From the NCBI RefSeq assembly GCF_013373365.1, contig NZ_CP035925.1, positions 2,852,001 through 2,916,000 on the forward strand: 64,000 nucleotides of DNA, read 5' to 3'. The position numbers and the translations under genes were made by a program. How positions within the stretch are numbered: position 1 is the stretch's first letter; every line of letters starts with the position of its first letter. Positions 46,876 to 55,800 of this stretch are shown one piece after another. The stretch comes from Lentibacillus sp. CBA3610. Lineage in GTDB: Bacteria; Bacillota; Bacilli; Bacillales; Amphibacillaceae. The notes beneath the pieces are model-generated. The model worked only from the letters and a program-made list of their open reading frames with translations. It had not been told where the DNA came from and made no database searches.

Positions 46876-47898
46876 ATGAGTGAACAAAACATCCTAGAAA
46901 TAAACGAATTGAGAACCTCGTTTCTTACTGATGAACTTGAAGTAAAGGCAGTGGACGGTGTTTCCTTTGAATTGCCCAAGGGCAAGACCCTCGGGATTGT
47001 CGGTGAATCCGGATCGGGAAAAAGTATTACGGCACTGTCTATTCTCCAATTGCTCGAAAGGCCGGGCAAAATCGTAGGCGGGGAAATAAATTTTAAAGGA
47101 AAAGATCTTACAAAAGCGAGTAATAAAGAAATTCGTGACATTCGCGGAAATGAAATCTCCATGATATTCCAGGAACCGATGACGTCACTCAATCCTGTTT
47201 ATACGATTGGACAGCAAATACGCGAAACATTAAAGGTTCACGAAGGTCTAGGCAAGGAAAAAGGCACGAAACGAGGCATTGAACTTTTGGAGCTTGTCGG
47301 TATCCCTTCGCCTGAAGAACGTATCAAGCAATACCCGCATGAATTATCCGGCGGTATGCGCCAGCGTGTCATGATTGCAATGGCCCTGGCCTGTAACCCT
47401 GATTTATTGGTCGCCGACGAACCAACCACCGCACTGGATGTAACCATTCAAGCGCAAATACTTGAGCTGATCAATAATTTGCAGAAAGATTTGGGCATGT
47501 CCGTTATCATGATCACACACGACCTTGGTGTCGTCGCCGAAACCTGTGATTATGTCGCCGTCATGTATGGTGGTAAGGTCGTTGAATTTCAAGACGTCAA
47601 ATCGCTGTTCAAAAACCCGAAACACCCTTATACAGTGGGTTTGATGAAGGCTATTCCGCGGCACGATACCGATGTGGATGAACTTGAACCAATCAGAGGG
47701 ACTGTTCCGAGTCCTAAAGATATGCCAAAAGGCTGCCGGTTCGCACCAAGATGCCCATTTGCAACAGATCTTTGCCATGAAGAATTACCAACGCTTGATA
47801 AGCAAGAGGATGGCGGCGAGGTCCGCTGCTGGATTTATACTGACCGTTGGAACGGTGATCCGGAGGTGAATTTGCATGAGCCAGAAAGAACTTCTTAA
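46876..47898 (+). CDS. Peptide ABC transporter ATPase, DppD/OppD type
   Basis: 340-residue ATPase. Walker A GESGSGKS (43-50), [17 protein letters not shown], signature [15 protein letters not shown], Walker [14 protein letters not shown]-terminal [14 protein letters not shown]. The second of two adjacent ATGs (46876) is preferred because AGAGG is then eight bases away. Its end overlaps the next gene by 23 bases. Confidence 0.93.
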   Translation: MSEQNILEINELRTSFLTDELEVKAVDGVSFELPKGKTLGIVGESGSGKSITALSILQLLERPGKIVGGEINFKGKDLTKASNKEIRDIRGNEISMIFQEPMTSLNPVYTIGQQIRETLKVHEGLGKEKGTKRGIELLELVGIPSPEERIKQYPHELSGGMRQRVMIAMALACNPDLLVADEPTTALDVTIQAQILELINNLQKDLGMSVIMITHDLGVVAETCDYVAVMYGGKVVEFQDVKSLFKNPKHPYTVGLMKAIPRHDTDVDELEPIRGTVPSPKDMPKGCRFAPRCPFATDLCHEELPTLDKQEDGGEVRCWIYTDRWNGDPEVNLHEPERTS

Positions 47899-48907
47899 AA
47901 TTAATAATCTGAAACAATACTTCCCTATTAAAGGTGGATTTCTGGGAAGAACCGTTGACCACGTTAAAGCAGTGGATGACGTATCGTTTGAAATATACGA
48001 AGGTGAAACATTGAGTCTCGTGGGTGAATCAGGTTGCGGTAAATCAACAACGGGACGGGCGATTCTTCGTCTTGACGATCCGACTGATGGTACCATTGAG
48101 TTTGATGGCGAAGATCTGCTATCACTTAATAAAAGCCAAATGCGAAAAAGACGCAAAGATCTTCAGGTTATTTTCCAGGATCCATATGCTTCTTTAAACC
48201 CGCGGCAAACAGTCGGAAAAATTCTAACAGAAGCAATGGAAATCCAAAAGGCTGTACCAAAAGATAAACAGCGTGAGCGGGCGATTGAATTACTGGAAAC
48301 GGTCGGTCTGAACGCTGAACAAATCGATCGCTATCCACATGAGTTTTCAGGTGGTCAGCGCCAGCGGATTGGCATTGCACGTGCCCTGGCAGTCAATCCG
48401 AAGCTCATCATTTGTGACGAAGCGGTCTCTGCACTGGATGTTTCCGTCCAGGCGCAAGTATTAAACTTATTGAAGAAGCTGCAAAAGCAATTTAACTTAA
48501 CTTTCTTATTCATTGCCCATGATCTCGGTGTGGTACGGCATATTTCTGATCGGATTATTGTGATGTATTTGGGTAACGTTGTCGAAGTTGCAGATAAGAA
48601 AACGCTGTTTGAAAATCCACAGCACCCGTACACGAAATCCTTATTATCAGCCATTCCGACACCCGATCCGGAAAATAAAAAAGAACGGATTGTATTACAA
48701 GGCGATGTCCCTTCGCCTATCTCACCGCCATCCGGATGTCGTTTCCATACGAGATGCCCTTTTGCGACTGAGGTTTGTAAAACAAAAGTACCGGAACTGC
48801 GGAACCTTGATCATATGAACGAAGGACACCGTGCCGCATGTCACCACATTGAAAAGATTAAATCAGGTGAAATGCAGCCTAGTTACGATCAGCATGCCAA
48901 GGTCTGA
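47876..48907 (+). CDS. Peptide ABC transporter ATPase, DppF/OppF type
   Basis: 343-residue ATPase. Walker A GESGCGKS (50-57), [17 protein letters not shown], signature [15 protein letters not shown], Walker [13 protein letters not shown] (with Ala-Val replacing the usual Pro), and C-terminal [14 protein letters not shown]. Its own binding site CGGAGGTGAATTTGC lies inside the preceding gene. Last gene of the operon; a strong terminator follows. Confidence 0.93.
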   Translation: MSQKELLKINNLKQYFPIKGGFLGRTVDHVKAVDDVSFEIYEGETLSLVGESGCGKSTTGRAILRLDDPTDGTIEFDGEDLLSLNKSQMRKRRKDLQVIFQDPYASLNPRQTVGKILTEAMEIQKAVPKDKQRERAIELLETVGLNAEQIDRYPHEFSGGQRQRIGIARALAVNPKLIICDEAVSALDVSVQAQVLNLLKKLQKQFNLTFLFIAHDLGVVRHISDRIIVMYLGNVVEVADKKTLFENPQHPYTKSLLSAIPTPDPENKKERIVLQGDVPSPISPPSGCRFHTRCPFATEVCKTKVPELRNLDHMNEGHRAACHHIEKIKSGEMQPSYDQHAKV

Positions 48908-48925
48908 TTAATAAAGCTAGAAACA

Positions 48926-48971
48926 AAAAGCTGCCGCATTCTTTTGGAAGAGATGCGGCAGCTTTATTTTT
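48926..48971. terminator. Bidirectional terminator after the peptide transporter operon
   Basis: AAAGCTGCCGCAT / ATGCGGCAGCTTT perfect 13-bp stem with T-run, between convergent genes. Confidence 0.9.
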
Positions 48972-48998
48972 AAGTTCTAAACTATTTTAGAAAGGCCA

Positions 48999-49892
48999 TC
49001 AATTCAATACACCCTCAAAGAAATTGCCAATCATGCTGAACAAATTACTGAAAAAATCTTCTACTTGATTCCAAAAGCCTTCATCATTTACCAGGTCCTG
49101 AACTTTTGAGGCGATATCCTCAAGCTGATTTCTGACCTGGTCAAAATCAATATTCAAATCACGCATACGATCAAATAAATCGGTAAGCATTTGCCTATCT
49201 TCTTCACTCAGTGATATCTCCAGATTGTTCAGCTGTTCCTCGACAATCTGCTCAATATCTTCTTTCGTAGCAGGATTTTGGTCAGCTATTGCCTGTTTGA
49301 TTTCAGTCAACAGTTCACTGACTCTCTCCTGATCCAATCCTTCATTGTCAGCCAGATCGGTTGCAACATCAAGTTCATCATTCGCCAGTTGCATTCGTTC
49401 CTTATCAAGCTGTTCACCTTCTGCATCATAAGCTTTATAAATCCCGGTCAGCGCAGAAGTACCTGTTACTTGGGCCGGCGCTGCCACATAAACGGTTGCA
49501 TTTTCCACACCAGCTGTCAGGAGTGCGTTTGCATACATTTCAGTGGTAACTTCGGTAATATTATCGGGGGTCACGATATCAATCGATAAACCGTTGCCTT
49601 CCTCTTCCTGAACAATTTTGGCTGAGGAATACATATTCGAGTTTGGATCACCATCAATATAATTCGCCAGATCCTCTCCGGTGACAGTATATTCTTCAAC
49701 CGATTCAGGGTCAGTTACCTCAAGCAATTCTGCCACTTGTTGTTTTTGCGAATCAGATAAGGCATCCCCATATACAACGACTGGAGCGCCCTCATTTGCA
49801 CCATCACTTGTAGCGTATGCCGGTACCGTAAAACTGAATATCGTAAGTGCCAATATCAGGAAGGTGACAATTGATTTCAGATAACGTTTCAT
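48999..49892 (-). CDS. ypuA: Secreted DUF1002 protein (YpuA type)
   Basis: 297 residues: signal peptide (about 1-28, ending AYA), then a DUF1002 domain with VVYGDALSDSQKQQVAELL, NMYSSAKIV and a VYVAAPAQVTGTSALTGIYKA core. The C-terminal half is long and helical with acidic residues, ending in a hydrophobic FFSNLFSMIGNFFEGVLN helix. Role unknown; ypuA in Bacillus is linked to cell-envelope stress. ATG follows AAAGGAGCAACAATA. Confidence 0.88.
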   Translation of the reverse strand: MKRYLKSIVTFLILALTIFSFTVPAYATSDGANEGAPVVVYGDALSDSQKQQVAELLEVTDPESVEEYTVTGEDLANYIDGDPNSNMYSSAKIVQEEEGNGLSIDIVTPDNITEVTTEMYANALLTAGVENATVYVAAPAQVTGTSALTGIYKAYDAEGEQLDKERMQLANDELDVATDLADNEGLDQERVSELLTEIKQAIADQNPATKEDIEQIVEEQLNNLEISLSEEDRQMLTDLFDRMRDLNIDFDQVRNQLEDIASKVQDLVNDEGFWNQVEDFFSNLFSMIGNFFEGVLN

Positions 49893-50154
49893 TATTGTTG
49901 CTCCTTTACAAAATTGATTGCTTGTCCAATATATATCTACGTGTTATTAAGATTCATTATACCTGTTTATGATCGTTTTGAATAGATTTTTTTGTGTGTT
50001 AATGTGGCAATTTGGATAAAATAACGTTGTGAGCATTAAACTTTAAGTTTATTCTGATCTCCTATATCATTTATTTAGAGTAACGAAGTATTTTAGAAGG
50101 AAGGGACTTATAATCTCCAACGTAAGTCAGAATGTTAAACGAAATGTCATCATT

Positions 50155-51372
50155 ATGTGGATTGCGAATTTCTTTGTTGGTGGGAGCCTAACAATGGTGC
50201 TTCCATTTATTTCTTTATACATCGAGGAATTCGGAAACTTTTCGGATGCATACGTCCAAAACTGGTCTGGCTGGATTTTTGGTATCACATTTGGTACGGC
50301 TTTTATTTTTTCACCTATATGGGGCCGAATCGGTGATAAATACGGACGAAAAAATATATTAATCCTGTCCTCTATCGGAATGGGCTTGTCTGTTTTATTA
50401 ATGGGCTTTGCCAATTCCGTGTGGGAACTCTTTTTCCTGCGGCTGTTCATGGGGATATTTACCGGCTTTATTCCGATGTCGCAAGCGCTCATTTCCACAC
50501 AAACCCCCAAAGAAATCGCCGGCCGGGTATTAGGGACACTGCAAACCGGCAGTGTGACCGGGAACCTGATGGGACCGCTGCTTGGCGGCGTTCTGGCTGA
50601 TACGTTCGGCTATTCAGCGACATTCAAGTGGGTTTCCATCACCATTTTTCTTTCCGGGCTGCTTGTGATGTTCGGGATACAGGAAGTTCTGTACAAAAGT
50701 GAAGAAAACATTGAGGGACAATCCACTTACACGAGCAAAGAAGTCATCCTGCATATTATCGGCCATCCCGTTCTGCTTGTTGTCATGCTCATATCGGCAC
50801 TCGTGCAGATTGCGCACTTCAGTATTCAGCCTATTCTTTCATTGTATGTGGCTGAGATCCATGGACCCGTCAACATAGCTTTCTTCTCCGGTATGGCATT
50901 CTCAGCAGCAGGTCTCGGCAATTTGTTGATGGCGAGACGCTGGGGCCGATTAGGCGATCGGATCGGTTACATTAAAATATTAATTTTCCTGTTATTCATG
51001 GCCGGGATCGTTTACTTCCCGGGAGCATTTGTCACCAACATTTGGCAGCTCATCATTTTGCGTTTCCTGCTGGGTATTTCCATCGGGGGTATAATTCCGG
51101 TGCGCATAGCCTACCTCAGACAGGAAGCGCCACTTGCGATGCAGGGTGAAGTTCTTGGATACAATACGAGCCTAAGATTCCTGGGCAATGTTATCGGCCC
51201 CGCCCTTGGTGGCACTTTGTCCGGCTTCTTTGGCTTTTCAGCCGTCTTTTTCGTCACCAGCGCCTTACTGATTATAAGTGGCGCCATAATGCTCGGCACC
51301 TGGTATAAACATGAATATGCCGGAAAAAAACGGAAACATGATTTTATAGGGGTCAGTCCCCCACCACGTTAA
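50155..51372 (+). CDS. MFS multidrug-type exporter
   Basis: About 405-residue major facilitator with 12 membrane segments; motif A between TM2 and TM3 as GRIGDKYGRKN, and motif C-like GPLLGG in TM5, typical of drug/H+ antiporters. The coding frame clearly continues upstream of ATG 50155 (SQNVKRNVIIMWIANF). The only good binding site, AAGGAAGGGACTT, precedes ATA at 50110, so the true start is probably a mutated or non-standard codon near 50110. The last codons (GVSPPPR) lie inside a large palindrome at 51349-51400. Confidence 0.88.
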   Translation: MWIANFFVGGSLTMVLPFISLYIEEFGNFSDAYVQNWSGWIFGITFGTAFIFSPIWGRIGDKYGRKNILILSSIGMGLSVLLMGFANSVWELFFLRLFMGIFTGFIPMSQALISTQTPKEIAGRVLGTLQTGSVTGNLMGPLLGGVLADTFGYSATFKWVSITIFLSGLLVMFGIQEVLYKSEENIEGQSTYTSKEVILHIIGHPVLLVVMLISALVQIAHFSIQPILSLYVAEIHGPVNIAFFSGMAFSAAGLGNLLMARRWGRLGDRIGYIKILIFLLFMAGIVYFPGAFVTNIWQLIILRFLLGISIGGIIPVRIAYLRQEAPLAMQGEVLGYNTSLRFLGNVIGPALGGTLSGFFGFSAVFFVTSALLIISGAIMLGTWYKHEYAGKKRKHDFIGVSPPPR

Positions 51373-51400
51373 TGCGTTAAAGCGGTGGGGGACTGACCCC
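51349..51400. repeat. Long palindrome overlapping the end of the MFS gene
   Basis: GGGGTCAGTCCCCCACCAC (51349-51367) and its reverse complement with one mismatch (51382-51400) flank a 14-base loop. It encodes the last seven codons and stop of the exporter and could act as a terminator. I recognise it as a type of dispersed repeat common in Bacillaceae intergenic regions, without a formal name. Confidence 0.7.
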
Positions 51401-51473
51401 CTTCACAGAAGTGTGAATATGGTATAAAATAATAGTGCATAATATATATTAAATTAGAAAGAAAGTGATAGCT

Positions 51474-51719
51474 ATGGGCGCAATCGTTGTTGAGGTCTGT
51501 GACGGAAATGCAATCACTTCTTTGGATATAGAAGGTATTATCGAAAGTGAATTTCCAGAGGTAGCCGTACTGATGAATGAATGTTTAGCTATTTGCGGCT
51601 TGTGCAGGGTCAGGCCTTATGCACTTGTGAACAATCGCCGCGTTTACGGCAAGACCCCTGAAGAATGTTTGGACAAAATTCGCGAAGCCATAAAAGAAGA
51701 ACTGGCCGTTTATCAGTAA
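51474..51719 (+). CDS. DUF1450 family protein
   Basis: 81-residue cytoplasmic protein with a thioredoxin-like small fold. Conserved Cys set: VVEVCDGN at the start, then CLAICGLCRVRPYALVNN, with a CxxC-type arrangement that may bind metal or be redox active. Related to YuzB; function not established. ATG 51474 is chosen on length and family start; an in-frame GTG at 51465 is possible. Confidence 0.85.
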   Translation: MGAIVVEVCDGNAITSLDIEGIIESEFPEVAVLMNECLAICGLCRVRPYALVNNRRVYGKTPEECLDKIREAIKEELAVYQ

Positions 51720-51729
51720 AGTGAAACTT

Positions 51730-51760
51730 CATTCAGCAGAGTGCTTTTCTCTGCTGAATG
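51730..51760. terminator. Hairpin after the DUF1450 gene
   Basis: CATTCAGCAGAG / CTCTGCTGAATG perfect 12-bp stem, loop TGCTTTT. No long T-run. Confidence 0.6.
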
Positions 51761-51890
51761 TTAGTTGAACAGAATCGGGCATTTATGGGCAGTTCTTTTT
51801 TATAAAGTACAGTCGACAAAATCTTTATTTCATTATTGCCCGGGAAATAATTTGTCGTAAATGAGCAATCAAAGGCTCGCTTTCAAGATG

Positions 51891-53033
51891 TTAACCGAAT
51901 CCTGATAACTTTTTAAAGTTTCCATACTCAGGACGGGCAATCACTGTTTTATCAGCCATTTCCTCAATCGTGCTGTCATCAATATCATAGTCGCCAAGTG
52001 TGGCAGGGGCACCAATTGAAATCCAGAAGTCACGCAGTTTTTCAATCCCATCCCGTGCAGCCTCATCATCACTTTTGCCTGCCGTATCAACATCAAAGAG
52101 ACGCTCTGCCAGCTGTTTGAACCGCCCTGCATTTTGTTCATCCAGCACATAATTCATCCAGTTTGGAAAAATAATCGCAAGGCCGCCGCCATGTGGAATA
52201 TCATGAACAGCTGAAACGGCATGCTCCAAATTATGCGTTGCCCAATCACCACGGTAGCCCATATTCAGCATATCGTTCAACGCCAATGTGCCGCTCAGCA
52301 TAATCGTCTCACGGTATTCATAGTTTTCCAGGTCATCAAGCAGTTTGGGAGCTGTTTCCATGACCGTTCGCAAAATTGACTCACAGAACCGGTCCTGCAC
52401 TGGTGTGTTTTTTGTCTGGTGGAAGTAATGCTCCAGCACATGTGACATGATGTCCACCATGCCGTAAACTGTCTGTTCACGCGGAACCGAAAATGTGTGT
52501 ACCGGATCCAATATTGAAAATTTCGGATGTGTATAGGGTGAACCCCAGCCATGTTTTTCTTTCGTCTCCCAATTGGTGATTACCGAACCTCGGTTCATTT
52601 CCGATCCGGTCGCAGAAATGGTCAATACTGTACCGAATGGCAGTGCGTCTGTTGCTTGTTCCTTTTTCGTCACGATATCCCAAATGTCGACATCAGTCGT
52701 TGCTCCGGTGGCAATCGCTTTTGTTGCATCAATCGTGCTCCCGCCGCCGACCGCAAGTAAGAAGTCAACGCCCTCGCGTTTGCAAATGTCAATCCCCTTC
52801 CTCACGGTGGAAACACGCGGGTTCGGCTCAACCCCGGGAAGTTCGTGTACCTCTGCACCGATGTCATTCAACTTACTCAGCACATTATCATAGACACCGT
52901 TTCGTTTAATGCTGCCGCCACCATAGACAAGCAGCACCTTTTTTCCGTATCTGGCAACTTCTTCAGGCAGTTTTTCCAGCTGCCCTTTGCCAAAAATCAG
53001 TTTGACCGGATTGTAATATGTAAAGTTTTCCAT
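51891..53033 (-). CDS. yugJ: Iron-containing alcohol dehydrogenase (YugJ/butanol dehydrogenase type)
   Basis: NAD(P)H-dependent group III alcohol dehydrogenase, about 380 residues. NAD-binding [13 protein letters not shown] (about 96-108), AFGTVLT-like [15 protein letters not shown], and Fe ligand region with [15 protein letters not shown] and a later [21 protein letters not shown] carrying metal-binding His residues. The second ATG (53033) is preferred, seven bases after AGAGG. It follows the RidA gene by 16 bases, probably one transcript. Confidence 0.93.
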   Translation of the reverse strand: MENFTYYNPVKLIFGKGQLEKLPEEVARYGKKVLLVYGGGSIKRNGVYDNVLSKLNDIGAEVHELPGVEPNPRVSTVRKGIDICKREGVDFLLAVGGGSTIDATKAIATGATTDVDIWDIVTKKEQATDALPFGTVLTISATGSEMNRGSVITNWETKEKHGWGSPYTHPKFSILDPVHTFSVPREQTVYGMVDIMSHVLEHYFHQTKNTPVQDRFCESILRTVMETAPKLLDDLENYEYRETIMLSGTLALNDMLNMGYRGDWATHNLEHAVSAVHDIPHGGGLAIIFPNWMNYVLDEQNAGRFKQLAERLFDVDTAGKSDDEAARDGIEKLRDFWISIGAPATLGDYDIDDSTIEEMADKTVIARPEYGNFKKLSGFG

Positions 53034-53049
53034 CATGACACCTCTTTCA

Positions 53050-53427
53050 TCAATTGGTATAAACAACAGCATCCATTTCAATCAATACATTTTTCGGTAA
53101 TTGACTGACTTCAACAGTCGCTCGTGCCGGATACGGCTTTGACAAATAACTGCCGTAAATGTCATTGACTGTCGCAAAATCATCCATTGATGCTATATAA
53201 ATGGTGAATTTGACCACATGTGAAAAATCTCTGCCTGCTTCTGTCAAGATTGCCTGCAAATTTTGCATCACCTGCTTTGTCTGCTCTTCTATTCCTTCGA
53301 CAACATCACCTGTTTCCGGGTTAATGCCAATTTGGCCGGACACATAAATGAAGTCACCTGCCTCGATTGCTTGTGAATAAGGGCCAATTGCAGCCGGTGC
53401 TTTTTCTGTATGGATTTCTTTTCGCAT
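53050..53427 (-). CDS. ridA: RidA family enamine/imine deaminase
   Basis: 125 residues, the exact family length. Hydrolyses reactive 2-aminoacrylate and related enamines from PLP enzymes. Visible: [20 protein letters not shown] near the start, the active-site Arg in [15 protein letters not shown] and Glu in LIEMDAVVY. The third of three tandem ATGs (53427) is seven bases from GGAGG. Located first in a pair with yugJ. Confidence 0.94.
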   Translation of the reverse strand: MRKEIHTEKAPAAIGPYSQAIEAGDFIYVSGQIGINPETGDVVEGIEEQTKQVMQNLQAILTEAGRDFSHVVKFTIYIASMDDFATVNDIYGSYLSKPYPARATVEVSQLPKNVLIEMDAVVYTN

Positions 53428-53485
53428 CATCATACCTCCCATTTTTGGATTTATCTTCATCATACCATTTCACCGTCTTGTTGTA

Positions 53486-54106
53486 CTACTTTCCCGCAAC
53501 AGTATGCATGTAGTCAATCACATCGCGGACATAATAAATATCGCCGTAACACGCATCAATTTCCTGAGCCTCTTCACGTGGGCAGCGGAACTTTGCTTGG
53601 TCATCAGCCGAAGCATACATTTCCTGGGAAAAGTCAATCGCCGCTTCTTGCGTATATTTTCCCGAATTGGCCTGGACGTAATCAATAAACCCTGCACCAA
53701 AATTGTACGATTGAATGGCCAACCTTATATCACCATCAGCTTCCTCCAGAACTCCGGAGAAATGCTTCACGCCCTGTTTTATGGAAAGCTCAGGATCTTC
53801 AATACAGCCACGCGACCCGCAATAACTTTCGGATGATTGCATGGGATCATTACCATTCCCTCCGGATTCCTGCATCATAATCGCCAGGAGAACGTCAACA
53901 TGGTTCTCAACATCATATTCCGCCGCATATTTTTCCACAAGCGGTTCATAGTTTAAAACGTGTTCACTGATGACCGGATTTGTTGGATCGGTCGTTTCCT
54001 GGTGTTCTTTCAATGAAACAATGGAAAGCACGAAAAACAGGCCGACCAGAACGGCCGCAATAATGGTTGTTTGCTTGATAGCTTGTTTCGTTTTTCGCTT
54101 CATCAT
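53486..54106 (-). CDS. Membrane-anchored lysozyme-like cell-wall hydrolase
   Basis: 206 residues. Basic N-terminus and one membrane anchor (about 13-30), then a lysozyme-like domain as in the N-terminal part of CwlT and in YocA: VLLAIMMQESGGNGNDPMQS with the catalytic Glu, GIEDPE-type loop with two Cys, SIKQGVKHF and IQSYNFGAGFIDYV. Probably cleaves glycan strands outside the membrane. Its start overlaps the stop of a 26-residue peptide gene (ATATGATG), implying translational coupling. Confidence 0.88.
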   Translation of the reverse strand: MMKRKTKQAIKQTTIIAAVLVGLFFVLSIVSLKEHQETTDPTNPVISEHVLNYEPLVEKYAAEYDVENHVDVLLAIMMQESGGNGNDPMQSSESYCGSRGCIEDPELSIKQGVKHFSGVLEEADGDIRLAIQSYNFGAGFIDYVQANSGKYTQEAAIDFSQEMYASADDQAKFRCPREEAQEIDACYGDIYYVRDVIDYMHTVAGK

Positions 54107-54183
54107 ATCCCTCTACCTTTCTTATTAAATATCAAACCGCCTGCTATTAAACCGGCAAAGAGCAGTCGCAAATATAGTTTCAT
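54103..54183 (-). CDS. 26-residue hydrophobic peptide coupled to the lysozyme gene
   Basis: ATG 54183 has GGAGCGG six bases upstream. Product MKLYLRLLFAGLIAGGLIFN plus a basic end KKGRGI: one short membrane span. Its TGA overlaps the lysozyme ATG. It starts 13 bases after the MATE stop, so MATE, peptide and lysozyme may share one message. No known family; could be a leader peptide for coupling. Confidence 0.45.
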   Translation of the reverse strand: MKLYLRLLFAGLIAGGLIFNKKGRGI

Positions 54184-54195
54184 AGATTTCCGCTC

Positions 54196-55539
54196 CTATT
54201 TCCCTCTGACAAACAGTTCCTTCTGGTGCCACTTCCCAAACCGGTAATACATAAATGCCGCGAAACTGCTGAGTAAAAAGCTTGCTCCCATTCCAAGTGC
54301 GATGCCTGTGTCGCCGAACCAATCGGAAAAGAGGTATGTCAAAGGAAAACGCAGCACCCAGAAAGAAATGATATTCAAAACCAGAACTTGATACATCGAC
54401 CCCGCAGCGCGAACAATGCCGTTCAAAATAAAATTAATCCCCAGAAACGGATAACATAAGGCAACAATTTGTAAGTAAGTTGTCCCGAATGCGACAGCTT
54501 CCTCATCCTCGATAAACAGCCGGACACCAAACTCAGCGAATAATACAACGACAAGGCCTATCAGCAGCATAATTGAAAAGTTGTAAAGCACGCCATACTT
54601 GGCAATCTTTTTCACACGCGGCCAATCACTGACCCCGATGTTTTGCCCGGCCATGCTATTAACCGCAGTTCCGAGAGCGTGGGCAGGCAGCATTAAAATT
54701 CGGTCAAGCCGCTGTGCTGCACCAAAACCGGCAACAACACCGCTGCCGAAAACAGTGACAACACTCATGATCGCTGCTGACCCGGCCGAAATAACCGCCA
54801 TCTGTAAGCCGGACGGGATACCCAGATTCAATATCAGACCAACTTCCTGCCTGGAAGGGATTGATGGTGTACGAAATGGCGCAAGTTTTTTCCACCCAAC
54901 ATAAATGATGCCGTACAGAAAAGCGCTGCCCTGTGCGACAATGGTTGCAAACGCAGCTCCATTAATGCCAAGTCCGAGCCCTGCAATAAACAGCGGATTC
55001 AGAATGATATTGAGTAGAACAGCCATCATAACAAACCGGAGCGGCGTCCTGCTGTCCCCAAGTGCCCGCAAAACGGTACTGATAAAGTTGTAACCCAATA
55101 AAAACAGGATTCCGAGAAAATTGATCTGTAAATAGGTCTGCGCGTCGTCAAGCATATTTTCCGGTGTGCCCATGAGCTGCAGCAGCTCCTCAGCCAGTGC
55201 GTAACCGATTGTGCTCAGCACCAATGCAATAATCGTTAAAATAACGACAAATGCATTCAAATAACGTTTCAACCCGGATTCATTATCTTTTCCTTTTTGC
55301 TGGGATAAGATTGTCAGAGCGGCATTATTCAATCCAAGCACGAAGGAAAGAATTGTAAAAATGATTGTGCTCGAAATTGCTACCGCCCCAAGTGCATATG
55401 CACCAAGCAAATTGCCAACCCACAGACTATCGGCAAACTGATATGACGTCTGCAATAAATTCGTCAGCATCAGTGGTCCGGAAAATATAATTAAATGCTT
55501 CAATATATTTCCCTGTGTAAAATCATGCTGTTTTGCCAT
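54196..55539 (-). CDS. MATE family efflux transporter
   Basis: 447 residues, 12 predicted membrane segments in two similar halves, sodium- or proton-driven export of cationic compounds. Typical regions: HLIIFSGPLMLTNLLQTSYQ, ADSLWVGNLLGAYALGAVAIS, NAALTILSQQKGKDN, and in the second half PSGLQMAVISAGSAAI and AAQRLDRILMLPAHALGTAV. Substrate not predictable. ATG of the usual MAKQHDFTQG type start. Confidence 0.92.
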   Translation of the reverse strand: MAKQHDFTQGNILKHLIIFSGPLMLTNLLQTSYQFADSLWVGNLLGAYALGAVAISSTIIFTILSFVLGLNNAALTILSQQKGKDNESGLKRYLNAFVVILTIIALVLSTIGYALAEELLQLMGTPENMLDDAQTYLQINFLGILFLLGYNFISTVLRALGDSRTPLRFVMMAVLLNIILNPLFIAGLGLGINGAAFATIVAQGSAFLYGIIYVGWKKLAPFRTPSIPSRQEVGLILNLGIPSGLQMAVISAGSAAIMSVVTVFGSGVVAGFGAAQRLDRILMLPAHALGTAVNSMAGQNIGVSDWPRVKKIAKYGVLYNFSIMLLIGLVVVLFAEFGVRLFIEDEEAVAFGTTYLQIVALCYPFLGINFILNGIVRAAGSMYQVLVLNIISFWVLRFPLTYLFSDWFGDTGIALGMGASFLLSSFAAFMYYRFGKWHQKELFVRGK

Positions 55540-55667
55540 CAGTTTTCGCCTTTCCCTCTGCCATTCACCAAAACTCCATTTTCCTATTATTAATCTAATA
55601 CCATTGTAGCATGGAATGTTGCGTTCTTCCTTTTATAATTTCAATCATTACTTTAATCCGTCTGCTG

Positions 55668-55736
55668 CGTACCGGACAGCCGTAAATACTGCCGATTTAG
55701 AGAAGGTGTCGCGCGAAATAATGATGGAGTTGCGCG
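55668..55736. repeat. 21-bp-period repeat, degenerate copy 3
   Basis: CGCGCG (55710) and TGCGCG (55731) are 21 bp apart, preceded by weaker units CTGCCG (55689) and GCGTAC (55668) in the same register. Sequence matches the other two arrays only loosely (GTCGCGCGAAATAATGATGGAG). It lies in the 260-bp space before the MATE gene. Confidence 0.35.
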
Positions 55737-55754
55737 TATACTTTATTAACTTTT

Positions 55755-55794
55755 AAAAAAGAGCTATTTCACAGCAAATGCTGCAAAATAGCCC
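55755..55794 (-). terminator. Terminator of the TRAP transporter operon
   Basis: On the minus strand GGGCTATTTTGCAGC / GCTGTGAAATAGCTC with a 4-base loop, followed by TTTTTT. Confidence 0.88.
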
Positions 55795-55800
55795 TATAAC

